Source: Avibacterium avium
GTDB taxonomy: Bacteria > Pseudomonadota > Gammaproteobacteria > Enterobacterales > Pasteurellaceae
DNA: 64,000 bases
Reading direction: 5' to 3'
Assembly (NCBI RefSeq): GCF_900454535.1
Contig: NZ_UGSP01000001.1
Span: 989,501-1,053,500, forward strand
Within the stretch, counting starts at the first letter, position 1. Each line of letters begins with the position of its first letter. The notes beneath the pieces were generated by a model that was not told the DNA's origin, did no database searches, and saw only the letters and a list, made by a program, of their open reading frames with translations. Below, one piece after another: positions 17,984 through 26,464 of the stretch. Made by a program: the position numbers and the translations under genes.

Positions 17984-19183
17984 TTAAGGCAACTTCGCAA
18001 TCACCGCATACCCATCTTCAATTCCTTCTATTAAATAGTCAGAATCTGCACTGATAAATGCCGATTGACCTTGCTTTAAAGAAAGTGCGGTGGAATTTTC
18101 GCTGATTTTTAGCTCGCCGCGCATTACCAATAAAATCTCGGCACTTTGTGCGTGTAAGCGGAGTTGCTCATCTTGTTGATAGCTTACTTGGGTGAGGGCG
18201 AAATCTTTTGCCGGTGTTTGATAAGTGAATACTGGCTCGTTTTTTGGTGCAACAGGGATAATTTGTGGCACAACTTCTCGGCAGTCTATCACTTTCAAGA
18301 GTTCAGCAATATCAACGTGTTTTGGCGTTAAGCCGCCGCGGATAACGTTGTCGGAGCAGGCCATTAATTCGATATTTTGCCCGCGTAAATAGGCGTGCGG
18401 AATGCCCGCATCTTGGAAAATACCTTCACCTTTTTTGAGATGGACAATGTTAAATAAGTAAAAACAAATCAGCCCCGCGTCTAATTTTTCAGTTGGGATT
18501 TTCATTGCCTCGATGGCATAAAGCACCCAATAATCAGGATTTTCAAGGCTAAGCTGATTTTGTGCATAAGCACTTTGATTGGCTTGAATAATTGGATTGA
18601 GCCACGCCGCAAGGGCTTGCTGGTCGGCTTGCATAATGTCGGCATAAAAATCTGCTAAGGATTGTTGTGCAAGTTTTTCTGCAAGCGGGGCGAGAGAAGG
18701 GCGCGCTTGCAAGGTTTGCAGAATGGCTTGCTTGGTTTTGAATCCGTGCAATAACCAAAAATCAGACAAGGCAATCATCATTTCAGGTTTGTGATTGTTG
18801 TCTTTGTAAGTTCTTTTTGGATCGTTTAAGGCAATGCCTAGGGCATTTTCTCTTGCAAAGCCAGCTTCAGCTTGTGCTTTCGTTGGGTGAAGCTGAATAG
18901 AAAGGGGCAGTTTTACATCTAAAATTTTCAGCAAATAAGGCAAGTTGTCGCCAAATTGCGTTCGGCTTGTTTCCCCAAGTGCGGTGGGATTTTTCGCTAA
19001 AAATGCGTTTAGTGGCTCAGAGGTGCTGTTTTCTTCAATGATTGATGGGGCAGAGCTGTGATCCCCTAGCCACCATTCGGCATAATATTGATTTTGTTCG
19101 GCTGGAATGCCGAGAAACTCAGGTAAAAATTGGTGTCCGCCCCAGACATAATGCTGGAGCTGACCATTTAATGGGTAAAGCAT
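17984..19183 (-). CDS. manA: mannose-6-phosphate isomerase ManA (class I)
   Basis: Interconverts mannose 6-phosphate and fructose 6-phosphate. The 399 residues carry the type I signature: QLHPTKAQAEAGFARENALG with the zinc ligands QxH, KPEMMIALS with the glutamate, and the GIPHAYLRGQNIELMACSDNVIRGGLTPKHVD block. It is the last gene of the mannose operon, 2 bases after yobD, so it should be cotranscribed with the transporter that delivers its substrate. In E. coli manA is unlinked to manXYZ. Confidence 0.95.
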   Translation of the reverse strand: MLYPLNGQLQHYVWGGHQFLPEFLGIPAEQNQYYAEWWLGDHSSAPSIIEENSTSEPLNAFLAKNPTALGETSRTQFGDNLPYLLKILDVKLPLSIQLHPTKAQAEAGFARENALGIALNDPKRTYKDNNHKPEMMIALSDFWLLHGFKTKQAILQTLQARPSLAPLAEKLAQQSLADFYADIMQADQQALAAWLNPIIQANQSAYAQNQLSLENPDYWVLYAIEAMKIPTEKLDAGLICFYLFNIVHLKKGEGIFQDAGIPHAYLRGQNIELMACSDNVIRGGLTPKHVDIAELLKVIDCREVVPQIIPVAPKNEPVFTYQTPAKDFALTQVSYQQDEQLRLHAQSAEILLVMRGELKISENSTALSLKQGQSAFISADSDYLIEGIEDGYAVIAKLP

Positions 19184-19185
19184 TG

Positions 19186-19740
19186 TTATTTTCCTTTTTT
19201 ATTGGTTTTTTCGCTTTTGTTCGCCGTGGATTTTTGTTTCGCTTGTTGCTTGGCTTGTTCTAGGGCGTTTTGATCTTGCGAAATGCGACCGCTATCGGTG
19301 AGATATTGTAGAATTTTTTCCACATCTTTAGGATTTTCAGCAACTAAAGGCACGGCTTTGCGGTTTTTTAACACTAATTGCAAAAAGCCATTTTCACCAA
19401 TATTAATGGTATTGATGTAAGCATATTGCAAATAAAGATTATTTAAGAAAAAGCCGTCTTTTTTCAAAATAAACACAGGGTAGCGGATAAAGAAATGATA
19501 AATCATTAAAATACCAAACATTACCAATAAAAACATTGTGTAAGGTTCGATACCTTGTGGCAATGCTTGATAAATAGCAACACCAACCAATGCGAGCATA
19601 ATAATGCCTTCGATTTTCGATTTACGGCGTAAACGCACTTTTAAGATGGTTTCACCAAAGCGTTTTTCCATTAGGAATTGATCGTAGAAAGCATATAAAA
19701 AATAAAGAATGATAAAAACTAATAAAGCGGTATTGATCAT
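19186..19740 (-). CDS. yobD: YobD-family inner membrane protein (DUF986)
   Basis: A membrane protein of 184 residues with three or four hydrophobic helices in its N-terminal half, then a soluble region and a Lys/Gln-rich tail. E. coli yobD also follows manXYZ, which supports the name. I chose the ATG at 19740 (MINTALLVFIILYFLYAFYDQFLM), which matches the family start; an upstream in-frame TTG at 19767 falls on the T run of the preceding terminator. Role unknown, presumably linked to the mannose PTS. Confidence 0.8.
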   Translation of the reverse strand: MINTALLVFIILYFLYAFYDQFLMEKRFGETILKVRLRRKSKIEGIIMLALVGVAIYQALPQGIEPYTMFLLVMFGILMIYHFFIRYPVFILKKDGFFLNNLYLQYAYINTINIGENGFLQLVLKNRKAVPLVAENPKDVEKILQYLTDSGRISQDQNALEQAKQQAKQKSTANKSEKTNKKGK

Positions 19741-19761
19741 AGCAACGTCCGTATTCTGATT

Positions 19762-19802
19762 AGACAAAAAATAAACTCTCCGCGAAAGTTCGGGGAGAGT
19801 TT
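19762..19802 (-). terminator. hairpin between manZ and yobD
   Basis: On the minus strand AAACTCTCC / GGAGAGTTT with a TTTATTTTTTG tail. It should end many transcripts after manZ, leaving yobD and manA expressed by read-through. Confidence 0.8.
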
Positions 19803-19834
19803 AATTTTAGCATTATTCTGCGTTTAAGTAACGA

Positions 19835-20671
19835 TTAAGCAAGAATACCGGTTGCTGCACCGATGATACCGATGATGAAAATGCCCACGATAATCCATAA
19901 CGCATTGACGCGGTTGCGTAATAACCACATACACGCAAAGGTGAATAGCAATGGTAATAAACCCGGCATTAAGCTATCAAGGATAGATTGCACGGTGGTC
20001 ACTTCAATCGTACCGTCTTGTTTTTCAATGGTGGAAACCACTAGTGGCACATTAATGCTTGTCCATTTTTGCACTAACGCCCCCATTATGAATAGACCGA
20101 GAATTGATGCCCCTTCAGTGAGTTTTTGCAATAAGCCCCCACTCATATCTTGCACCACATCAAGCCCTTTCTTATAGCCGTAAACTACGCCGTAATAACG
20201 GGTTGCTAAACGGACAAGATTAAACAAGACGAAGAATAATAATGGGCCAAGGATACTTCCGCTTAATGCTAAGCCTGCACCAAGTGCCGCGAAAACAGGA
20301 CGAGCTGTTCCCCAGAAAATTGGATCACCTACACCCGCTAGCGGCCCCATTAAACCCACTTTGATCCCATTGATTGCCGCATCATCAATTTCTTTCCCAT
20401 TTGCACGTTCTTCTTCCATTGCGATGGTTACACCAAGCACAGGCGCGGCCACGAAAGGTTGCGTGTTAAAGAACTCTAAATGGCGTTTGATTGCATCTTT
20501 ACGTTCTTGAGAATTTGGATCTGGGTATAAACGCTTGATAACAGGCACTATTGAGTAAGCAAAGCCAAGGGCTTGCATACGCTCAAAGTTCCAAGAACCT
20601 TGGAAAAGGTTAGAACGCATTACTACTTTATTTAAATCACTTTGGGTTACTTTTTTCATTTCAGTTGTCAT
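19835..20671 (-). CDS. manZ: mannose PTS component IID (ManZ)
   Basis: Membrane IID subunit of the mannose-family phosphotransferase system, 278 residues. Recognisable parts are MRSNLFQGSWNFERMQALGFAYSIVP, GVTIAMEEERANG and the loop GLMGPLAGVGDPIFWGT. With ManY it forms the sugar channel; ManX supplies the phosphate. It starts 13 bases after manY stops. In E. coli the ManYZ channel is also used by phage lambda DNA and some bacteriocins. Confidence 0.95.
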   Translation of the reverse strand: MTTEMKKVTQSDLNKVVMRSNLFQGSWNFERMQALGFAYSIVPVIKRLYPDPNSQERKDAIKRHLEFFNTQPFVAAPVLGVTIAMEEERANGKEIDDAAINGIKVGLMGPLAGVGDPIFWGTARPVFAALGAGLALSGSILGPLLFFVLFNLVRLATRYYGVVYGYKKGLDVVQDMSGGLLQKLTEGASILGLFIMGALVQKWTSINVPLVVSTIEKQDGTIEVTTVQSILDSLMPGLLPLLFTFACMWLLRNRVNALWIIVGIFIIGIIGAATGILA

Positions 20672-20684
20672 TTTTCTTACCCCA

Positions 20685-21488
20685 TTAATCTAATCTGTTA
20701 TCAAGATCATTGTTGCTATTTGAAACCACTTGCACCACTTGTTTACTTTGGTTGTATTTCGGGTGAAGTTGGATATAAAGTGCTGCCATAATTGCACCTA
20801 GCACACCTAAGGCAACAAGGTTGAAATCAGTAAAGGCGGCAATCACAAAGCCTGCGTAGAAAAATGGCATTAAGTGGCCTGCGCGCATCATATTGATCAC
20901 CATTGCGTAACCCACAACGGCAATAATTCCACCAGCAATTTTTAAACCTGTTGTCACAACTGGCGGAATTGCATTTAACATTGCTTGCACTGCGTCTGTA
21001 CCTGCGGTTAAAGCCACGATTAACGCTGGGATTGCAATACGCATTGCTTGTAAAATCAAGGCACTGCAGTGAATCCAGTCTAAGCGGTTCAAGTTACCAT
21101 CTTCAATCGCACGGTCTGCGGCGTGTTGGAAACCTACGGTAATTGCACGCACCACATAGGTTAAAACCTGACCTGCTGCAGCAAGTGGAATGGCTAATGC
21201 GATCGCAGTAGTGATTTCTTGACCACCTACAATGACAAGAATGGTTGAAACCACAGAAGCTAATGCCGCATCAGGTGCTAGTGCCGCACCAATGTTCATC
21301 CAGCCAAGAGCAAGTAATTCTAATGAACCACCTACAATAATCCCCGTTTTAATATCGCCTAACACTAAGCCCACAAGGGTACAAGCGATAAGCGGACGGT
21401 GAGTTTGAAATTCATCAAGGATCGACCCCATACCTGAAATACAGGCAACGATAAATACAAGAATAATTTGTAGCGTTGAAATTTCCAT
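20685..21488 (-). CDS. manY: mannose PTS component IIC (ManY)
   Basis: Membrane IIC subunit, 267 residues from the ATG at 21488 (MEISTLQIILVFIVACISGMG), which has AAGGA 9 bases upstream and matches the E. coli start; an ATG at 21497 is too close to that site. Several hydrophobic helices, and the loop PLIACTLVGLVLGDIKTGIIVGGSLELLALGWMNIGAALAPD typical of the family. It lies in the manXYZ operon, about a dozen bases after manX. Confidence 0.95.
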   Translation of the reverse strand: MEISTLQIILVFIVACISGMGSILDEFQTHRPLIACTLVGLVLGDIKTGIIVGGSLELLALGWMNIGAALAPDAALASVVSTILVIVGGQEITTAIALAIPLAAAGQVLTYVVRAITVGFQHAADRAIEDGNLNRLDWIHCSALILQAMRIAIPALIVALTAGTDAVQAMLNAIPPVVTTGLKIAGGIIAVVGYAMVINMMRAGHLMPFFYAGFVIAAFTDFNLVALGVLGAIMAALYIQLHPKYNQSKQVVQVVSNSNNDLDNRLD

Positions 21489-21500
21489 AATATTCATCCT

Positions 21501-22484
21501 TTACACAAGATTGTTTTTCTTCAATAAATCCATCATATATTGACGGCTATCGTTTGATACTTTACGCACATCAAGCTCCACACCCATTGCATCAATGGCT
21601 TTGAATGCGTCAATGTCTTTATCATCAACAGATACCGCACTGGTAATCATTTTCTTACCGTCTTTATAAGCCATACCACCAATGTTGATAGATTTCATAT
21701 CTAATCCTGCTTCTAGCAGTTTTAATACATCTGTTGGATTGGTGAATAATAACATCATACGCTCGCCCGCATATTCAGGATTGTTATAAACGCGGATCAT
21801 TTTATCTACGCCCACAACGTGTGCGGTTACTCCCGGTGGCGCAACGCTTTTCAGCATTGTTGAACGCACGCTATCTTTCGCCACATCGTCATTCACGACC
21901 ACAATGCGAGAAACTTTGCTTTCTTTTGTCCAGCGTGTTGCTACTTGACCGTGAATTAAGCGGTCATCAATACGCGCAAGCCCAACAACAAGATGACCTT
22001 CTTTATTTGGTGTAACCACTTCAGATTGGCTTGGTGCAGGGGCTGCTTGAGCAACGGCTTGCGGCGCTTGCTCTGGCTCTTCTTCCACATATCTTAAGGC
22101 ACGCACACCAGTACGGCCTGTTTCTAAGGCAATCGCCACCAGTTCTTGCAAACTTGGGCCATCATCACGCGCCATAAAGGTTTCCACCAACATTGGCACG
22201 TTTACCCCAGTCACAATATCCATATTGTCTTTGCCTTCCGATACACGGTTCGCCGCATTAAACGGACTGCCGCCCCAAGTATCAACAAGGAATAAGACTT
22301 CATCACAATGTGATAGGGTTGTGCTGAGTTTTTCCTGATATTTCGCCATAATCGTTTCAGCGTTTTCGCCGGGAACAAAATCGATCGTGGCAACGTTTTC
22401 TTGTTCACCAATCAACATTTCGGTCGTTTTGAGCAGTTGTTCTGCCGCCACGCCGTGTGTTGCGATGATGATCGCAATAGCCAT
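21501..22484 (-). CDS. manX: mannose PTS component IIAB (ManX)
   Basis: Cytoplasmic phosphocarrier, 327 residues. The IIA domain (about 1-135) has the first phosphorylated histidine in IIIATHGVAAEQLL; a Pro/Ala/Gln-rich linker (about 137-157) follows; the IIB domain (about 160-327) has the second in LARIDDRLIHGQVATRW. It is the first gene of the mannose operon, with TAAGGAGT before the ATG and a class II CRP promoter upstream. Expect import of mannose, glucose, glucosamine and related sugars. Confidence 0.96.
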   Translation of the reverse strand: MAIAIIIATHGVAAEQLLKTTEMLIGEQENVATIDFVPGENAETIMAKYQEKLSTTLSHCDEVLFLVDTWGGSPFNAANRVSEGKDNMDIVTGVNVPMLVETFMARDDGPSLQELVAIALETGRTGVRALRYVEEEPEQAPQAVAQAAPAPSQSEVVTPNKEGHLVVGLARIDDRLIHGQVATRWTKESKVSRIVVVNDDVAKDSVRSTMLKSVAPPGVTAHVVGVDKMIRVYNNPEYAGERMMLLFTNPTDVLKLLEAGLDMKSINIGGMAYKDGKKMITSAVSVDDKDIDAFKAIDAMGVELDVRKVSNDSRQYMMDLLKKNNLV

Positions 22485-22534
22485 AAGGACTCCTTATACA
22501 AGTGGTTATGGTTTAAGTTTAAAATCTGGCGCGG

Positions 22535-22577
22535 ATTGTATAGGAAAACACTCCAATTTAATGTGATTAAGATCACA
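22535..22577 (-). promoter_or_regulatory. class II CRP promoter of manX
   Basis: TGTGATTAAGATCACA (22562-22577) matches the CRP consensus TGTGA-N6-TCACA perfectly. On the minus strand a TATACAAT lies at 22542-22535, so start is near 22528 and the CRP centre is about 41 bases upstream, the class II position. Confidence 0.85.
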
Positions 22578-22763
22578 GTTTTTTGACAATAAGTAATAAT
22601 AACGCGAATTAAGTATCTGTTTGTTTAATATTTGCCTAATTTTTGTTTAATAATTCAAAATTATTTTTGCTCAGAAAAAACATTTCGATCATATTTCAAC
22701 ATATTTTTAACAAAGCATTATCCAACAAGGCTTAGCAGGCTCGCGATAAGTAAAAATAAATTT

Positions 22764-22794
22764 TGCGATCTAAATCGAAAAAATAAAGTGCGGT
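22764..22794 (+). promoter_or_regulatory. CRP-S (Sxy-dependent competence) site upstream of pilC
   Basis: TGCGATCTAAATCGAA (22764-22779) fits the CRP-S pattern TGCGA-N6-TCGCA at 9 of 10 positions and has the T-rich and A-rich flanks of competence sites. An uptake signal AAGTGCGGT (22786-22794) follows. CRP-S sites need both CRP and Sxy/TfoX and mark competence genes in Haemophilus. It lies about 80 bases before pilC, in the 375-base divergent region shared with manX. Confidence 0.7.
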
Positions 22795-22859
22795 ATTTTT
22801 TTCGCTCTTTTTTCTTGGTTAAGCTAGGCGCTATCTGTATTTAGCCCATTCATAACATA

Positions 22860-24089
22860 ATGAACAATCACAAAATGAAACTGTTTAATTGGCAAGCTAC
22901 GAATTTTTTGCAACAAAAACAACAAGGTATGATCGTAGCAGAGAATATTGAAATGGCGCGGCAAGCCTTGTTTCAGCGACAGTTGCAAAATATCAAGCTG
23001 CAACGCAACTGGCAATTTCCGCGTAAACCGAAAGCGAATGAATTGTATGAACTGATTAACCAACTGGCGTTACTGCTGAAATCCGCTGTGCCAATTAAGC
23101 AAAGTTTGCAATTATTGCTGCAGAATTGCACAGTGATTTCCTTAAATCTCTGGCTTGGGCGATTGATAGAAGATCTTGAAAGCGGTTTAAGCTTTTCACA
23201 AGGAATTGAAAAACAAGGGAAATATTTTTCACAGCAGGAACAACAGCTAATTCAAGTGGGCGAAATGACAGGCAAGCTTGCGCAAGTGTGTGAGCAAATT
23301 GCACAATATCGTCAGCAGTCGTTAATTCTGCAACGAAAAATCCAAAAAATCTTGCTTTATCCCATGTTGGTGCTAGGCATTTCCGTGCTTTTGACCTTGT
23401 TGTTGCTGATTTTTATCGTGCCGCAATTTGCTGAAATGTACGGCAATAATAATGCTAGCTTACCCGCATTTACCAAATTTTTATTACATCTTTCCGAAGG
23501 ATTGCAACAACATTTTTGGCAGCTTGCTTTTTTGTTTATACTGGTTTTGCTGTTTATTCGCTTTCGTCTAAAGCGTTCGGCAAAGCTAATAAAGTGGAAA
23601 AATCAATGTATCAATAAAATGCCAATTTTGGGCAAGATTACTCAATTAGCCCGACTAATTCGCTTCAGCCAAGCCCTTGCATTAATGCTGCGTTCAGGCG
23701 TGCCGTTAAATATGGCATTGCAATCTTTTTTACCGAAACAGCAAAGCTGGCAAGTGGAAAAAAGCTATGTGGCTGATCCCGTGCTAAATCAAGCGGTGGA
23801 AACGGCGTTATATTGGCTCAATCAAGGTTATAAATTTTCCGATAGCGTAGCCAGTGATTTCTTTCCAATGATAGCACAACAAATGCTAAAAATAGGTGAA
23901 GAAAGTGGGCAGGTAGCACAGATGCTACAACATATTGCTGATAAATATCAGCAGGATCTTAATCATCAAGTGGATCTACTTTCTCAACTGCTTGAACCTT
24001 TGCTAATGGTGATTATTGGCGGTTTAATCGGCGCAGTTCTGCTAGGAATGTATTTACCCATTTTCAATATGGGATCGATAATCCAATGA
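22860..24089 (+). CDS. pilC: type IV pilus / competence inner-membrane platform protein PilC (HofC)
   Basis: Inner-membrane platform of the type IV pilus used for DNA uptake, 409 residues. It has two GspF domains (about 55-180 and 265-395), each with the pattern LALLLKSAVPIKQSLQLLLQ or ALMLRSGVPLNMALQSFL followed by helices, and three transmembrane segments (near 165-190, 215-235, 375-400). No strong ribosome site is visible; an ATG at 22875 is an alternative. In relatives pilA and pilB precede it, but here the region upstream is only a promoter. It overlaps pilD by 4 bases. Confidence 0.9.
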   Translation: MNNHKMKLFNWQATNFLQQKQQGMIVAENIEMARQALFQRQLQNIKLQRNWQFPRKPKANELYELINQLALLLKSAVPIKQSLQLLLQNCTVISLNLWLGRLIEDLESGLSFSQGIEKQGKYFSQQEQQLIQVGEMTGKLAQVCEQIAQYRQQSLILQRKIQKILLYPMLVLGISVLLTLLLLIFIVPQFAEMYGNNNASLPAFTKFLLHLSEGLQQHFWQLAFLFILVLLFIRFRLKRSAKLIKWKNQCINKMPILGKITQLARLIRFSQALALMLRSGVPLNMALQSFLPKQQSWQVEKSYVADPVLNQAVETALYWLNQGYKFSDSVASDFFPMIAQQMLKIGEESGQVAQMLQHIADKYQQDLNHQVDLLSQLLEPLLMVIIGGLIGAVLLGMYLPIFNMGSIIQ

Positions 24090-24787
24090 TTACGCTTGCG
24101 ACATTTTTATTGGGTGGCTTTGTGGGGTTACTGATCTTTTTGTATATTGCCACTTTTACTCAACGGCTAACGCAGACCGTATGGCAAGATTATTGTGAAC
24201 TTTTCCAGCCACAACAAAGAGAAAAGCCAATGCCACATTCCTCTTGGCAGAATAAAAAGTGCGGTAGTTTTTTGTGTTATATTTTTGCCTTTGCAGGATT
24301 GTTTGTCTTGTGCGGCAAGCTTAATGCGGATCCTTATGTCGCATTATGGTGGGCGACTTGGCTAAGCTTGGTGATTTTAATCAGCATTATTGATTGGCTT
24401 TATCGATTGATTTCACCGCTATTATGCGTTTGGCTTTTCTTATGGACGCTGCTTGGCGTACATTGGCACATTATTTCGTTTTCGTTGGAGCAGGCTTTAG
24501 CAAGTGCGGTGGGAATTTTGTTAATTTTTTATAGTGTTTACTACATAAGCCAAATGATTTATCACAAAACAATGTTAGGTGAAGGGGATTGCTGGCTGGC
24601 GTTTGCACTTGGTGCAGGCATTTTCTGGCAAAAATTACCGCACTTTGTTTTTCTTGCTTGTTGTTATGCCATTGTTTTTTGTGGCATACAAAAATTGTGC
24701 AGGCGTGATGGACAACAAACTGTGCAACAAATTCCCTTTGCGCCGTTTTTAAGCCTTTCTGCCCTGAGCCTATTATTGCTTCGCTAA
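24086..24787 (+). CDS. pilD: prepilin peptidase PilD (short form)
   Basis: Aspartic membrane protease that cleaves type IV prepilin leader peptides. The 233 residues have about six hydrophobic helices and the two catalytic aspartates: D103 in IIDWLYRLISP and D168 in LGEGDCWLAFALG (GxGD motif). The N-terminal cytoplasmic methyltransferase loop with its two CxxC pairs is reduced, as in other Pasteurellaceae PilD/HofD proteins. The ATGA overlap with pilC implies translational coupling. Its pilin substrates are not in this window. Confidence 0.88.
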   Translation: MITLATFLLGGFVGLLIFLYIATFTQRLTQTVWQDYCELFQPQQREKPMPHSSWQNKKCGSFLCYIFAFAGLFVLCGKLNADPYVALWWATWLSLVILISIIDWLYRLISPLLCVWLFLWTLLGVHWHIISFSLEQALASAVGILLIFYSVYYISQMIYHKTMLGEGDCWLAFALGAGIFWQKLPHFVFLACCYAIVFCGIQKLCRRDGQQTVQQIPFAPFLSLSALSLLLLR

Positions 24788-24828
24788 AAAAGACAGCGTA
24801 TGATTTCTAGCAAAATAAATAAAGGTAG

Positions 24829-25660
<832 letters not shown>

Positions 25661-25699
25661 GTAAAGAAAGTTATTTAAGAAAGCAAATAAAGGAAATTA

Positions 25700-25957
25700 A
25701 TGAACATTCAACATCAACAAAATGGTGAGTTTTTTATCCTTGATGAACAAGGGCAAAAAGTGGCAAAACTCACTTATTATTTTATTGATGCGCATAGCAT
25801 TAATGCCAATCACACTTATGTTTCAGAAAGTTTACGCGGGCAAGGTGTGGCAGATAAACTTTATCAGGCCCTAGTGCAATTCGTGCGAGAACATCAATTA
25901 AATTTAGTGCCAAGTTGTAGCTATATTGCTAAAAAATGGCAGCGTGAAGTGCATTAA
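25700..25957 (+). CDS. small GNAT-like N-acetyltransferase (YjdJ type)
   Basis: An 85-residue single-domain protein. It has the pattern of the short GCN5-related family found in YjdJ-like proteins: a strand-rich N-terminus, HTYVSESLRGQGVADKLYQALVQFVRE (the R/Q-x-x-G-x-A acetyl-CoA loop) and CSYIAKKW near the end. The substrate is unknown. It follows yacG by 39 bases with AAAGGA before the ATG and could be read through from it. Confidence 0.85.
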   Translation: MNIQHQQNGEFFILDEQGQKVAKLTYYFIDAHSINANHTYVSESLRGQGVADKLYQALVQFVREHQLNLVPSCSYIAKKWQREVH

Positions 25958-26157
25958 TCCCTTTAACTAATTGATTGAAAAGCACAAATTTTGTCTAGCA
26001 ATGGAGGGCGATTAAAACGCTGTTGCGGCAATCGTCTGTCTGTTGCCTATCTATTTTCTTGTCCATTTTCTTAGACATTCCGCCGATTTTTGCAAAAGGA
26101 TTGAGAAATTAAAATTATCTTGCTAAAATCCACCGCACTTTTTTACAAAAGTATGTT

Positions 26158-26365
26158 CGGATGAAGGTAGCTGGAGAGTAGGGAATTAACCCTGCACCGA
26201 CGAGGTAAAATCTTTCAGGTGCTATTAAGTTAGCGAGGACTGTTACTGGACGAACCCTTGGAGAGATCCATTGCATTTGCAAAATGGACGCCGAAGGCGC
26301 AAAAGAGCGGTGAAATTTTCATCGTTTTTCAAACGCTCAGGCAAAAGGACAGGGGCAAGAGATTA
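26158..26365 (+). ncRNA. tandem glycine riboswitch
   Basis: Two glycine aptamers in a row. The second (about 26255-26360) has the full consensus set: GGAGAGA, CGCCGAAGGCGCAA and CTCAGGCAAAAGGACAG. The first (about 26165-26250) has CTGGAGAG, CCGACGAGG, TCAGGTGC and GAGGACTG and is more divergent. A variant uptake signal (AAGAGCGGT) is part of the second aptamer's P3 stem (GAGCG / CGCTC). A hairpin with T run follows, then an AGCS transporter. The 200 bases before it (25958-26157) hold an uptake signal near 26132 and no gene. Confidence 0.93.
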
Positions 26366-26378
26366 TTTCAGGTGATAT

Positions 26379-26406
26379 AACGCGAGGCTTCGCGTTGTCT
26401 TTTTTC
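26379..26406 (+). terminator. riboswitch expression platform (intrinsic terminator)
   Basis: AACGCG-AGGCTT-CGCGTT followed by GTCTTTTTT, just past the second aptamer and before the transporter start. Likely the glycine-controlled terminator. Confidence 0.75.
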
Positions 26407-26464
26407 TATTCGCCAAACTCTTTTCGCCTCCTTGTAAACCGAGATTTTTTACGAGGAACATTCA

